Source: Frankiaceae bacterium
GTDB lineage: Bacteria; Actinomycetota; Actinomycetes; JADGOU01
Assembly: GCA_017882835.1 (NCBI GenBank)
Contig: JADGOU010000046.1
Location: 1 to 13,379 of the forward strand
Direction of reading: 5' to 3'
DNA length: 13,379 bases
This document shows positions 5,579-11,731 of this stretch, piece by piece (the first letter of the stretch is position 1; every line of letters begins with the position of its first letter). The notes beneath the pieces are model-generated. The model was not told the origin of the DNA. It saw only the letters and a list, made by a program, of their open reading frames with translations, and ran no database searches. The translations under genes were made by a program, and so were the position numbers.

Positions 5579-6952
5579 GTGCGCGATCTGTCCGCGATCG
5601 TCAAGGCATACGACATGTCCGCGATCGTCAAGGCATACGACATCCGTGGCATCGTGCCGGACCAGCTCGACGACACCGTTGCCGAGGCGGCCGGAGCGGC
5701 CTTCGCCCGGTTCACCGCGGCCGAGCAGATTGTCGTCGGGCGCGACATGCGCCCCTCCGGCCCTGCGCTGGCGGCTGCCTTCACCACCGGCGCGACCGGC
5801 CAGGGCGCCGACGTGGTGCTGGCCGGCCTGGCCTCCACCGACCTGCTCTACTTCGCCTCCGGGCGGCTCGACATCCCCGGCGCGATGTTCACCGCCAGCC
5901 ACAACCCGGCCCGGTACAACGGCATCAAGCTCTGCCTCGCCGGGGCCGCACCAGTCGGTCGGGACAGCGGCTTGCCCGAGATCCGCCGGCTAATGGAGCA
6001 GGGCGTCCCGCCGTACGACGGGAAGCCGGGCACCGTGACCGAGCGCGACCTGCTGGCCGACTACGCCGCCTACCTGCGCACGCTGGTGGGCCTGTCGAGC
6101 ATCCGCCGGCTCACCGTGGTGGTGGACGCCGGCAACGGGATGGCTGGGCATACCGTCCCGTCGGTCTTCGCCGGGCTGCCGATCGACCTGGTGCCGATGT
6201 ACTTCGAGCTCGACGGGTCGTTCCCGAACCACGAAGCCAACCCGATCGAGCCGGCGAACATGGCCGACCTGCAGGACAAGGTGCGAGCCACCGGGGCCGA
6301 CATCGGCCTGGCCTTCGACGGTGACGCCGACCGCTGCTTCATCGTCGACGAGCGCGGCGAGCTGGTGCCGCCCTCGGTGCTGACCGCGCTGATTGCCACC
6401 CGCGAGCTGGCTCGGGACCCAGGCGCGACGATCATCCACAACCTGATCACCAGCCGGGCAGTGCCGGAGATCGTGCGCGAGCACGGGGGTACGCCGGTAC
6501 GAACCCGGGTCGGGCACTCGTTCATCAAGGCCAAGATGGCCGAGACCGGCGCGGTGTTCGGGGGCGAGCACTCCGGCCACTTCTACTTCCGCGACTTCTG
6601 GCGCGCCGACTCCGGGATGCTCGCGGCCCTGCACGCCCTGGCCGCACTCGGCGAGCAGCCCAAGCCGTTGTCCGAGCTGCTCGCGGCGTACTCGCGCTAT
6701 GTCGCCTCCGGCGAGATCAACAGCACGGTGTCCGACCAGGCGTCGGCGGCGCAGCAGGTTCAGGCCCGGTACGCCGACATGGCCGGCGTCGTTGTCGACC
6801 ACCTCGACGGGCTGACCGTCGCCGGGCCGCACTGGTGGTTCAACGTGCGTCCGTCGAACACCGAGCCGTTGATGCGGGTGAACGTCGAGGCGGCCGATGA
6901 GGCGACCATGACGCGCGTCCGCGACGATGTGCTAGCGCTGCTGCGCTCGTGA
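5579..6952 (+). CDS. manB: ManB, phosphomannomutase/phosphoglucomutase
   Basis: Interconverts mannose-6-phosphate and mannose-1-phosphate, the precursor of GDP-mannose for mannosylated lipids, glycans and proteins. This 457-residue alpha-D-phosphohexomutase has every active-site loop: phosphoserine S107 in TASHNP, the metal loop D247-G-D249-A-D251-R, the sugar-binding GEHSGH (E330-H334), and the phosphate-binding RPSNTEPLMR (424-433). By position and sequence it corresponds to M. tuberculosis Rv3257c. The N-terminus is odd: L-S-A-I-V-K-A-Y-D is encoded twice in tandem before R-G-I-V, because of a perfect 27-bp duplication. The GTG at 5579 (VRDLSAIVKAYD) looks like the ancestral start. The duplication also yields an ATG at 5615 with AAGG 8 nt upstream, which would give a 445-residue protein lacking the first repeat unit. 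Both starts keep the catalytic core intact. Confidence 0.95.
   Translation: MRDLSAIVKAYDMSAIVKAYDIRGIVPDQLDDTVAEAAGAAFARFTAAEQIVVGRDMRPSGPALAAAFTTGATGQGADVVLAGLASTDLLYFASGRLDIPGAMFTASHNPARYNGIKLCLAGAAPVGRDSGLPEIRRLMEQGVPPYDGKPGTVTERDLLADYAAYLRTLVGLSSIRRLTVVVDAGNGMAGHTVPSVFAGLPIDLVPMYFELDGSFPNHEANPIEPANMADLQDKVRATGADIGLAFDGDADRCFIVDERGELVPPSVLTALIATRELARDPGATIIHNLITSRAVPEIVREHGGTPVRTRVGHSFIKAKMAETGAVFGGEHSGHFYFRDFWRADSGMLAALHALAALGEQPKPLSELLAAYSRYVASGEINSTVSDQASAAQQVQARYADMAGVVVDHLDGLTVAGPHWWFNVRPSNTEPLMRVNVEAADEATMTRVRDDVLALLRS
5589..5643 (+). repeat. 27-bp perfect tandem duplication at the manB start
   Basis: The units 5590-5616 and 5617-5643 are identical, and the period-27 match begins at 5589. 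Being nine codons long it preserves the frame. The junction creates the ATG at 5615-5617; the equivalent position at the end of the second unit reads ATC. Perfect identity suggests a recent event. Confidence 0.95.
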
Positions 6953-6961
6953 GTGCGCTTC

Positions 6962-7003
6962 GGACGGCGCTGCCGTCCACCCTCGACCCCCGCCTCGACC
7001 CCG
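6962..7003 (+). repeat. Hairpin and short direct repeats between manB and the Trm112-like gene
   Basis: GGACGGC (6962-6968) and GCCGTCC (6972-6978) form a perfect 7-bp stem with a 3-nt loop, 9 nt after the manB stop. CCTCGACCCC follows at 6981-6990 and again at 6993-7002, with a partial third copy (CCTCGGA) at 7004-7010 running into the ribosome binding site. There is no T-run. It may cause partial termination or protect mRNA ends between manB and the downstream genes. Confidence 0.5.
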
Positions 7004-7007
7004 CCTC

Positions 7008-7014
7008 GGAAAGG
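7008..7014 (+). promoter_or_regulatory. Ribosome binding site that decides the Trm112-like start
   Basis: GGAAAGG ends 8 nt before the GTG at 7023, which is ideal spacing. Another in-frame GTG at 7014 overlaps this sequence and so cannot use it. Confidence 0.7.
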
Positions 7015-7022
7015 TGCCGTCG

Positions 7023-7220
7023 GTGAACATCGAGCCGTCGCTGCTGGAGATCCTTGCCTGCCCGGACTGCCACGCGCCGCTGCGGGTGGACGACCCGGCC
7101 GCGGAGCTGGTGTGCATCGGGTGCGGCCTGGCCTACCCCGTCCGCGACGACATCCCCGTCCTGCTGATCGACGAAGCCCGGCGCCCGGACGACCCCGCCA
7201 CCGCGGCGCCGCCGTCATGA
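7023..7220 (+). CDS. Trm112/YcaR-like small zinc protein
   Basis: A 65-residue protein of the Trm112 (UPF0434/YcaR) family. The typical start IEPSLLEILACPDC leads into two zinc knuckles, C13-x2-C16 and C31-x2-C34, then GLAYPVRDDIPVLLIDEAR, where the conserved Y-P-x-x-D-x-I-P-x-L-L is visible. Eukaryotic and archaeal Trm112 activates several methyltransferases; the bacterial relatives have no settled role. A methyltransferase partner is possible, but nothing in this window proves one. The last ten residues are a disordered Ala/Pro tail. Its stop TGA (7218-7220) overlaps the ATG of the SIS gene (7217-7219), so the two are probably translationally coupled. It lies 70 bp after manB. Confidence 0.88.
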   Translation: MNIEPSLLEILACPDCHAPLRVDDPAAELVCIGCGLAYPVRDDIPVLLIDEARRPDDPATAAPPS

Positions 7221-8380
7221 CCACCGCGATCCCCAGCTCTCGGCCCGATGACCTCACCGACGTCGACCGGGCGGACCCGGCCGGCATGCTGCTGGCGGTC
7301 GCCTCCGCGCCCGCCCAGGTCCGGGAGGCGGCGACGCTGGCCACTGAGGCCGGGCTCGAGCGGCTCGCCGCCGGCGGCCGGCCACGGGCCGTGGTGGTGG
7401 CCGGCATGGGCGGGTCGGGCATCGCCGGTGACGTGCTGGCCGCGGTGGCCGGCCCCGGTTGTCCGGTCCCGATCTTCACCCATCGTGGCTACGGCCTGCC
7501 CGGCTGGGTGGGCGCCGCCGACCTGGTGATCTCCGTGTCCTGCTCGGGCAGCACCGAGGAGACGGTCTCGGCCACCGAGGAGGCCATCCGGCGCGGCTGC
7601 CAGCTGCTCGCAGTGGGCGGAGCCGGCTCGACGCTGGCCGAGCAGGCCGCCCAGGCCGGCGCCCCGTTCGTGCCGGTCCGGGGCGACCGGCAGCCTCGGG
7701 CCAGCCTGTGGGCGCTGTCCATCCCGCTGATCGTGGCCGGTGACCGCCTCGGCCTGCTCGCCGTTCCGGCCGAGGTGTTCGAGGCGACCGCCCGGCGGCT
7801 GGAGCTCGCCGCCACCAGCTGCCGGCCGGCCAACGAGACGTTCATCAACCCGGCCAAGACCCTGGCCTTGGATGTGGCCGGCTCGCTGCCGATGGTGTGG
7901 GGGTCCTCGATGCTCGCGGGCACCGCGGCGTACCGCATGGTCTGTCAGCTGGCCGAGAACGCCAAGCATGCGGCCGTCTTCGGCCAGTTGCCCGAGGCCA
8001 CCCACAACCAGGTGATCGCTTTCGACGGTCCGTACGCCGACGGCCGGGCCGTCGCGGGTACCGCCGCGGAGCTGAACTTCTTCCGGGACCGGGCCGAAGA
8101 CGTCGGCGAGCACCCGCGGCTGCGCCTGGTGCTGCTGCGCGACGTACCGGCGGCCGAGCATCCGCAGGTGGCGCGACGGGCAGCCGTTAGTCGGGAGCTC
8201 GCCGAGGACCGGGGGATCCCGGTGACCGAGCTGGTCGCCGACGGAGACTCGGCGCTGGAGCGGTTGGCCTCGCTGGTCGGCGTGCCTGACTTCGCCACCG
8301 TGTACCTCGCCGTAGCCCTGGGCATCGACCCGACGCCGGTAGCCTCCATCGAGGAGCTGAAGAACCGCATCCGCTGGTGA
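7217..8380 (+). CDS. SIS-domain phosphoglucose/phosphomannose isomerase-like protein (Rv3256c-like)
   Basis: A 387-residue cytoplasmic protein of the bifunctional PGI/PMI family, which interconverts fructose-6-phosphate with glucose-6- and mannose-6-phosphate. With manB next door it would feed GDP-mannose synthesis. The first SIS domain shows AGMGGSGI (62-69) and the phosphate-binding SCSGSTEE (108-115). The catalytic region has a NETFINPAK segment, AENAKHAA and LPEATHNQ, with E260 and H263 at the positions of the catalytic Glu and His of archaeal PGI/PMI. The C-terminal half fits the PMI-type SIS domain and ends in IEELKNRI. The ATG overlaps the Trm112-like stop by 4 nt (ATGA), and its own TGA overlaps the next start (GTGA). 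In M. tuberculosis the equivalent Rv3256c lies between manB and manA. Whether the actinobacterial form keeps isomerase activity is not clear from sequence. Confidence 0.87.
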   Translation: MTTAIPSSRPDDLTDVDRADPAGMLLAVASAPAQVREAATLATEAGLERLAAGGRPRAVVVAGMGGSGIAGDVLAAVAGPGCPVPIFTHRGYGLPGWVGAADLVISVSCSGSTEETVSATEEAIRRGCQLLAVGGAGSTLAEQAAQAGAPFVPVRGDRQPRASLWALSIPLIVAGDRLGLLAVPAEVFEATARRLELAATSCRPANETFINPAKTLALDVAGSLPMVWGSSMLAGTAAYRMVCQLAENAKHAAVFGQLPEATHNQVIAFDGPYADGRAVAGTAAELNFFRDRAEDVGEHPRLRLVLLRDVPAAEHPQVARRAAVSRELAEDRGIPVTELVADGDSALERLASLVGVPDFATVYLAVALGIDPTPVASIEELKNRIRW

Positions 8381-9330
8381 GCACCGGCGGCGGGAAGCGG
8401 GCCATCGTTGCCGCCTTGTTGGCCAACCTGGGCATTGCGGTGAGCAAGTTCGTCGCGTTTCTGATCACCGGGTCGTCGTCCCTGCTGGCCGAGTCGGTGC
8501 ACTCGGTGGCCGACACCGGCAACCAGGGACTGCTGCTGTTGGGGGGCAAGCGGGCGGCGCGTGAACCTGACCCCGAGCACCCGTTTGGATACGGCAACGA
8601 CAGGTACTTCTACGCCTTCGTCGTCGCCTTGGTGCTGTTCAGCCTCGGGTCGTTGTTCGCGCTGTTCGAGGGCTACGAGAAGATCAGCCACCCGAATCCG
8701 CTGGACTCGCCGGCCATTGCCGTCGGCGTGCTGGTGGTCGCCATCGGCCTGGAGTCCTTCTCGTTCCGGACCGCGATCCGGGAGTCCACCCCGCTACGGG
8801 GCTCGCTGTCGTGGTGGGGCTTCATCCGCCGCTCCAAGTCCCCGGAGCTGCCGGTGGTGCTGCTCGAGGACGCCGCGGCGCTGCTCGGCCTGGTCTTCGC
8901 CCTGCTCGGCGTGGGGCTGGCGGTCGCGCTCGACGAACCCCGCTTCGACGGGGTCGGCACTCTGGCCATCGGGTTGCTACTCGGGGTCGTGGCCGCCATC
9001 CTCGCGGTGGAGATGAAGAGCCTGCTGACCGGTGAGTCGGCGTCCGCCGATCAGGTGGAGGCGATCCGCACGGCCCTGGTCGACGGTCGGGACATCACTC
9101 GGGTGATCCACATGCGCACCCTGCACCTGGGGCCGGAGGAGCTGTTGGTTGCGGCGAAGATCGGCCTTCGGCCGGAGCTGGACCTGCCCGCCGTCGCGGC
9201 CGCCATCGACGCCGCCGAGCGGCGGGTGCGGGCGGCGGTGTCGATCGCCCACTTGCTCTACCTCGAGCCCGACCTCTACCGCGCGCCGGTCGGTCCGGGC
9301 GCCTCCGGCGCGCGCCCGGTCGGCGCCTGA
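8377..9330 (+). CDS. Cation diffusion facilitator (CDF) family transporter
   Basis: A 317-residue inner-membrane antiporter that would export Zn2+ or a similar divalent cation in exchange for protons. About six hydrophobic segments are visible (near 9-31, 35-56, 78-98, 112-131, 160-184 and 194-213), followed by a cytoplasmic domain (220-300). The TM2 metal site H42-x3-D46 lies in SVHSVADTGNQ. The TM5 counterpart is VLLEDAAALLG with D165 preceded by E164, a pattern I associate with the ZnT9-like branch rather than with classic ZitB/YiiP proteins. HPFGYGNDRYFY (68-79) is family-typical. The substrate is uncertain for that branch. The GTG start overlaps the stop of the SIS gene as GTGA, so it appears to be the last gene of the manB run. 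It is convergent with the methyltransferase, only 18 bp away. Confidence 0.9.
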   Translation: MSTGGGKRAIVAALLANLGIAVSKFVAFLITGSSSLLAESVHSVADTGNQGLLLLGGKRAAREPDPEHPFGYGNDRYFYAFVVALVLFSLGSLFALFEGYEKISHPNPLDSPAIAVGVLVVAIGLESFSFRTAIRESTPLRGSLSWWGFIRRSKSPELPVVLLEDAAALLGLVFALLGVGLAVALDEPRFDGVGTLAIGLLLGVVAAILAVEMKSLLTGESASADQVEAIRTALVDGRDITRVIHMRTLHLGPEELLVAAKIGLRPELDLPAVAAAIDAAERRVRAAVSIAHLLYLEPDLYRAPVGPGASGARPVGA

Positions 9331-9352
9331 GGCGCGCATCCGGCGGCCTCAG
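9327..9352. terminator. Candidate hairpin at the convergent CDF/methyltransferase ends
   Basis: CTGAGGC (9327-9333) and GCCTCAG (9346-9352) form a perfect 7-bp stem with a 12-nt loop. The stem covers both stop codons (CDF at 9328-9330, methyltransferase at 9349-9351). No T-run is seen, so termination in either direction is only suggested by position. Confidence 0.35.
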
Positions 9353-10068
9353 CGGCCGCGGCGCCCCACGACCACGTGGTGCGGGTGCGGCCGGTGCCGG
9401 TCCACTGCGGTGGTCGAGGTTTCCAGCCCCTCGTGGCGAAGCACGTCGGCGATCGCCGGGGGCGCTAAGAACGTGAACGGCTGACCGCCCCCGGCCGTGA
9501 TCCGTAGCACCCGGACCGCGAGCGTCTCCTGAGCGACGTTCCAGCGGTGCTTCCACCGCGGCGTGGTGCCCATTTCCTTGACCACCAGTACGCCGCCGGG
9601 CGCGAGCTCGCGGGCGCACCCGGCCAGCAGCGATCGCTGGGCCTCGTCGGCGAGTAGGTACAGCACGTCGACGATGACGATGGCGTCCCAGGGACCGGCC
9701 GGGATGTGGCCGGCGGAGCCGACGTCGACGCGCAGGTCCGCCCCGCGGGCGCAGCCGCGCCCGGCCGCCATTCGCGCCTGGGAGATCTTGGCCGCGTCGA
9801 TGTCGACCCCGAGCACCGAGCGCTGTCCCGAGCCCAGCGAAAGGTACGCCGCGAACAGCCCGTGCCCGCAGCCGATCTCCAAGATGCGTCCGCGCATCGG
9901 CACCGCCGCCGCCACGGCCGGGAACGGGCAGCTCAGCCAGCGCAGCAGGACGTGCGCCCGGGTGGTCAGCGGCAACCCGGCATAGAGGCCGAGCGCGGCC
10001 CGGGCGGTGGCCCGGGCGGTGGCCCGGGCGGTCGTCCCGCCGGTGGTCCCGCCGGTGGTCCGACTCAC
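9349..10068 (-). CDS. Class I SAM-dependent methyltransferase with repeat-rich N-terminus
   Basis: A 239-residue cytoplasmic enzyme of unknown substrate, last gene of the minus-strand operon. The SAM-binding motif I is ILEIGCGHG (62-70), the acidic residue that binds the ribose is D89 in GVDID, and WDAIVIVDVLYLL (127-139) is motif II. A post-motif stretch LAPGGVLVVKEM (155-166) and RWKHRWNVAQE (171-181) follow. The first 25 residues are a low-complexity repeat of T-T-G-G and A-T-A-R units encoded by a 12-bp tandem array, after which ALGLYAGLPLTTRAHVLLRW begins the fold. The GTG at 10068 overlaps the stop of the deacetylase gene as GTGA. The same frame is open further upstream, but that part lies inside the deacetylase gene. 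The context suggests modification of a glycolipid or lipid-linked sugar, which is inference. Confidence 0.85.
   Translation of the reverse strand: MSRTTGGTTGGTTARATARATARAALGLYAGLPLTTRAHVLLRWLSCPFPAVAAAVPMRGRILEIGCGHGLFAAYLSLGSGQRSVLGVDIDAAKISQARMAAGRGCARGADLRVDVGSAGHIPAGPWDAIVIVDVLYLLADEAQRSLLAGCARELAPGGVLVVKEMGTTPRWKHRWNVAQETLAVRVLRITAGGGQPFTFLAPPAIADVLRHEGLETSTTAVDRHRPHPHHVVVGRRGR
9997..10056. repeat. 12-bp x 5 minisatellite in the methyltransferase N-terminus
   Basis: Three identical units GGCCCGGGCGGT (9997-10008, 10009-10020, 10021-10032) are followed by two variant units, CGTCCCGCCGGT (10033-10044) and GGTCCCGCCGGT (10045-10056). The unit is four codons, so copy-number change would lengthen or shorten the protein without a frameshift. 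It lies 10 nt inside the GTG start. Confidence 0.92.
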
Positions 10069-10949
10069 GTTGGCTCCGTGGCGGCGCGCGCTAGGTCGGC
10101 GTACGACCCGAGCCGGAAGCCGTATTCGGCGACCAGCCGGCGAGTAGCCGGGTCCAGCAACATTGCCAGCTCGGCGCCCCACCGGTACCCCCAGGCGAAC
10201 CGACGCAGGTCCGGGTCGGCCGGCTCGCCGGGATGGGCGTTGACCTCCACGCTGGCCTCGCCGCGGGCGGCCAGCCGGGCCAGCGCGCCCGGCAGTGAGC
10301 GGTCCAGCGCGCCGGCCTCGTCCAACCCGGCGTAGTCGCCGGTGGCGACCAAGCCGGCCAGGCTGATCCGGGTGTCGAGCCGACGACTGAGCACGTTGAC
10401 CCCGACACCGACGGGAGAGCGGCGGGCGCTGCGCGGCAGCCGAACGGCCGGTAAGCCGTGCCGGCGGGCCAGCTCGACTACCACCTCGGCCACCGCCGGC
10501 CACAGGTGCACGTGCTGATGGGTGTCGACGTGGGTGACCGGAACGCCGATGCCGGCGATGCGCTCCAGTTGGGCGCCGAACTCCCGGCGGACGTCGGCCG
10601 GGTCGATCCGCCTGGCCAGGCCGCGGCCGACGACCGTGCGGTAGGACAGCGGCAGCCGCCCCCGCCGGTCGACCAGGGTGGGGATCTCCCGGGCGGACAG
10701 CAGCGGCGGGTCCTCACCGACCATGGCCAGGTGCGCCCCGATGCCCAGGGTGGGGGCGGAGCGGGCCAGCCGAGCGGCGTCCGGGAAGGCCCGGCCGACG
10801 GCGAGCACCGACGCGGAGGTCACGATGCCGCCCCGGTGGGCGCGAGCCACCGCCCGGCAGACCCCGGCGGTCATCCCGACGTCGTCCGCGGTCATGATCA
10901 GCAGCCGCGGCTGCTTCCCCGCGCCACCGCCCGCCCCCCTGCCGGTCAC
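10065..10949 (-). CDS. ChbG/HpnK-like (YdjC family) carbohydrate deacetylase
   Basis: A 294-residue metal-dependent deacetylase that removes acetyl groups from N-acetylated sugars; named relatives are ChbG (chitooligosaccharides) and HpnK (hopanoid loci). Visible motifs are TADDVG (20-25) with the metal/catalytic D22-D23, GIGAHL with H73, VTHVDTHQHVHLWP (138-151) holding the metal-binding histidines, and EVNAHPG (235-241) with the late conserved histidine. About 294 residues is normal for the family. The GTG at 10949 overlaps the GT2 stop as GTGA. The frame continues open upstream, but that stretch is the GT2 gene. Lying between a GT2 and a methyltransferase, it probably acts on a lipid-linked or nascent N-acetyl sugar rather than on chitin breakdown products. 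No hopanoid gene is seen nearby, so HpnK is not assigned. Confidence 0.88.
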   Translation of the reverse strand: MTGRGAGGGAGKQPRLLIMTADDVGMTAGVCRAVARAHRGGIVTSASVLAVGRAFPDAARLARSAPTLGIGAHLAMVGEDPPLLSAREIPTLVDRRGRLPLSYRTVVGRGLARRIDPADVRREFGAQLERIAGIGVPVTHVDTHQHVHLWPAVAEVVVELARRHGLPAVRLPRSARRSPVGVGVNVLSRRLDTRISLAGLVATGDYAGLDEAGALDRSLPGALARLAARGEASVEVNAHPGEPADPDLRRFAWGYRWGAELAMLLDPATRRLVAEYGFRLGSYADLARAATEPT

Positions 10950-11731
10950 TGGGCCGGCGGGGTCAGTGCCCGCAGCTCCCGACGCAGCGAAACCAGCTCG
11001 CGCACGATCGTGCGGATGACACTGATCGAGGACAGCGTCGACGTACCGCGGCTGCGGGGGAAGTAGTCGACTCCGATCTGGACCACATGGAATCCCAGGC
11101 GCTGCGCCCGCACGATCAGCTCGGCGTCGATGAACGAGCCCTCGCTGACCAGGTGCACCTGCTCCAGCACGGGGCGCCGGATCAGCTTGCAGGCGAAGTT
11201 CACGTCCCGGATCCGGGTGTCGAAGGCCAGCTGGATCAGCCAGTTGTAGACCCACGAATACACCGCGCGGCGCGGCCCCTCACCGGATCGGTCGTGCCGG
11301 TAGGCGCTGACGATGTCGGCCGCATAGATCCGCATGATGCGACAGGCCCGGTCCAGCTCGACCATGTCGAACGGCAGGTCGGCGTCGGTGTAGAGCACGA
11401 CGTCGCCGGAGGCCGCCGCCAGCCCGCTCTTGATGCTGCCGCCGAGCTTGCGGTTGACCGGGTGGTGGACGACGACGACCCGTGGGTCGGCGGCGGCCAG
11501 CTCGTCCGCGAGCCGACCGGTGGCATCGGTGGAGGCGTCGTCGACGATGACCAACTCGTAGTCGCCCAGCTCGCCACCACCGATCAGGCGCTCGCAGGCC
11601 TCCCGGACGGCCCGCACCGCCCGGTGCACGTAGGCCTCCTCGTTCCACATCGGGACGACGATGCTCAGCCGCCGAAACGGCTTCTCGATCGCAGCATCTA
11701 CCGACTTGACCGGCTCCGGGTCGGGTGTCAC
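10946..11731 (-). CDS. DPM1-like family 2 glycosyltransferase (polyprenyl-phosphate sugar synthase type)
   Basis: A 261-residue GT-A enzyme expected to move a sugar from a nucleotide donor to polyprenyl phosphate on the cytoplasmic face of the membrane. The fold is clear: LSIVVPMWNEE (22-32), the nucleotide-binding ELVIVDDAST (59-68), NRKLGGSIKSGL (93-104), the metal-binding DxD D116-A-D118 in LYTDADLPF, and SAYRHDRSGEGPRR (142-155). The acceptor-side region has DVNFACKLIRR (176-186) and FPRSRGTST (224-232). There is no C-terminal transmembrane pair, so it is the short DPM1 type rather than the membrane-anchored GtrB type. Its sugar cannot be told: mannose, GlcNAc/GalNAc and others use this family. 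GTG 11731 overlaps the PIG-V stop as GTGA; its own stop overlaps the deacetylase start. Confidence 0.9.
   Translation of the reverse strand: MTPDPEPVKSVDAAIEKPFRRLSIVVPMWNEEAYVHRAVRAVREACERLIGGGELGDYELVIVDDASTDATGRLADELAAADPRVVVVHHPVNRKLGGSIKSGLAAASGDVVLYTDADLPFDMVELDRACRIMRIYAADIVSAYRHDRSGEGPRRAVYSWVYNWLIQLAFDTRIRDVNFACKLIRRPVLEQVHLVSEGSFIDAELIVRAQRLGFHVVQIGVDYFPRSRGTSTLSSISVIRTIVRELVSLRRELRALTPPAQ

Noticed and set aside
7014..7016. GTG at 7014 as the Trm112-like start
   Set aside because: It overlaps the GGAAAGG ribosome binding site, which is ideally spaced for GTG 7023.
9997..10056. Tandem units considered as a CRISPR array or REP-type element
   Set aside because: Units are 12 bp with no spacers and lie inside a coding frame.
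10065..10949. Calling the deacetylase HpnK (hopanoid pathway)
   Set aside because: No hopanoid synthesis gene (squalene-hopene cyclase, hpn genes) is visible in the window, and the same fold serves many sugar substrates.
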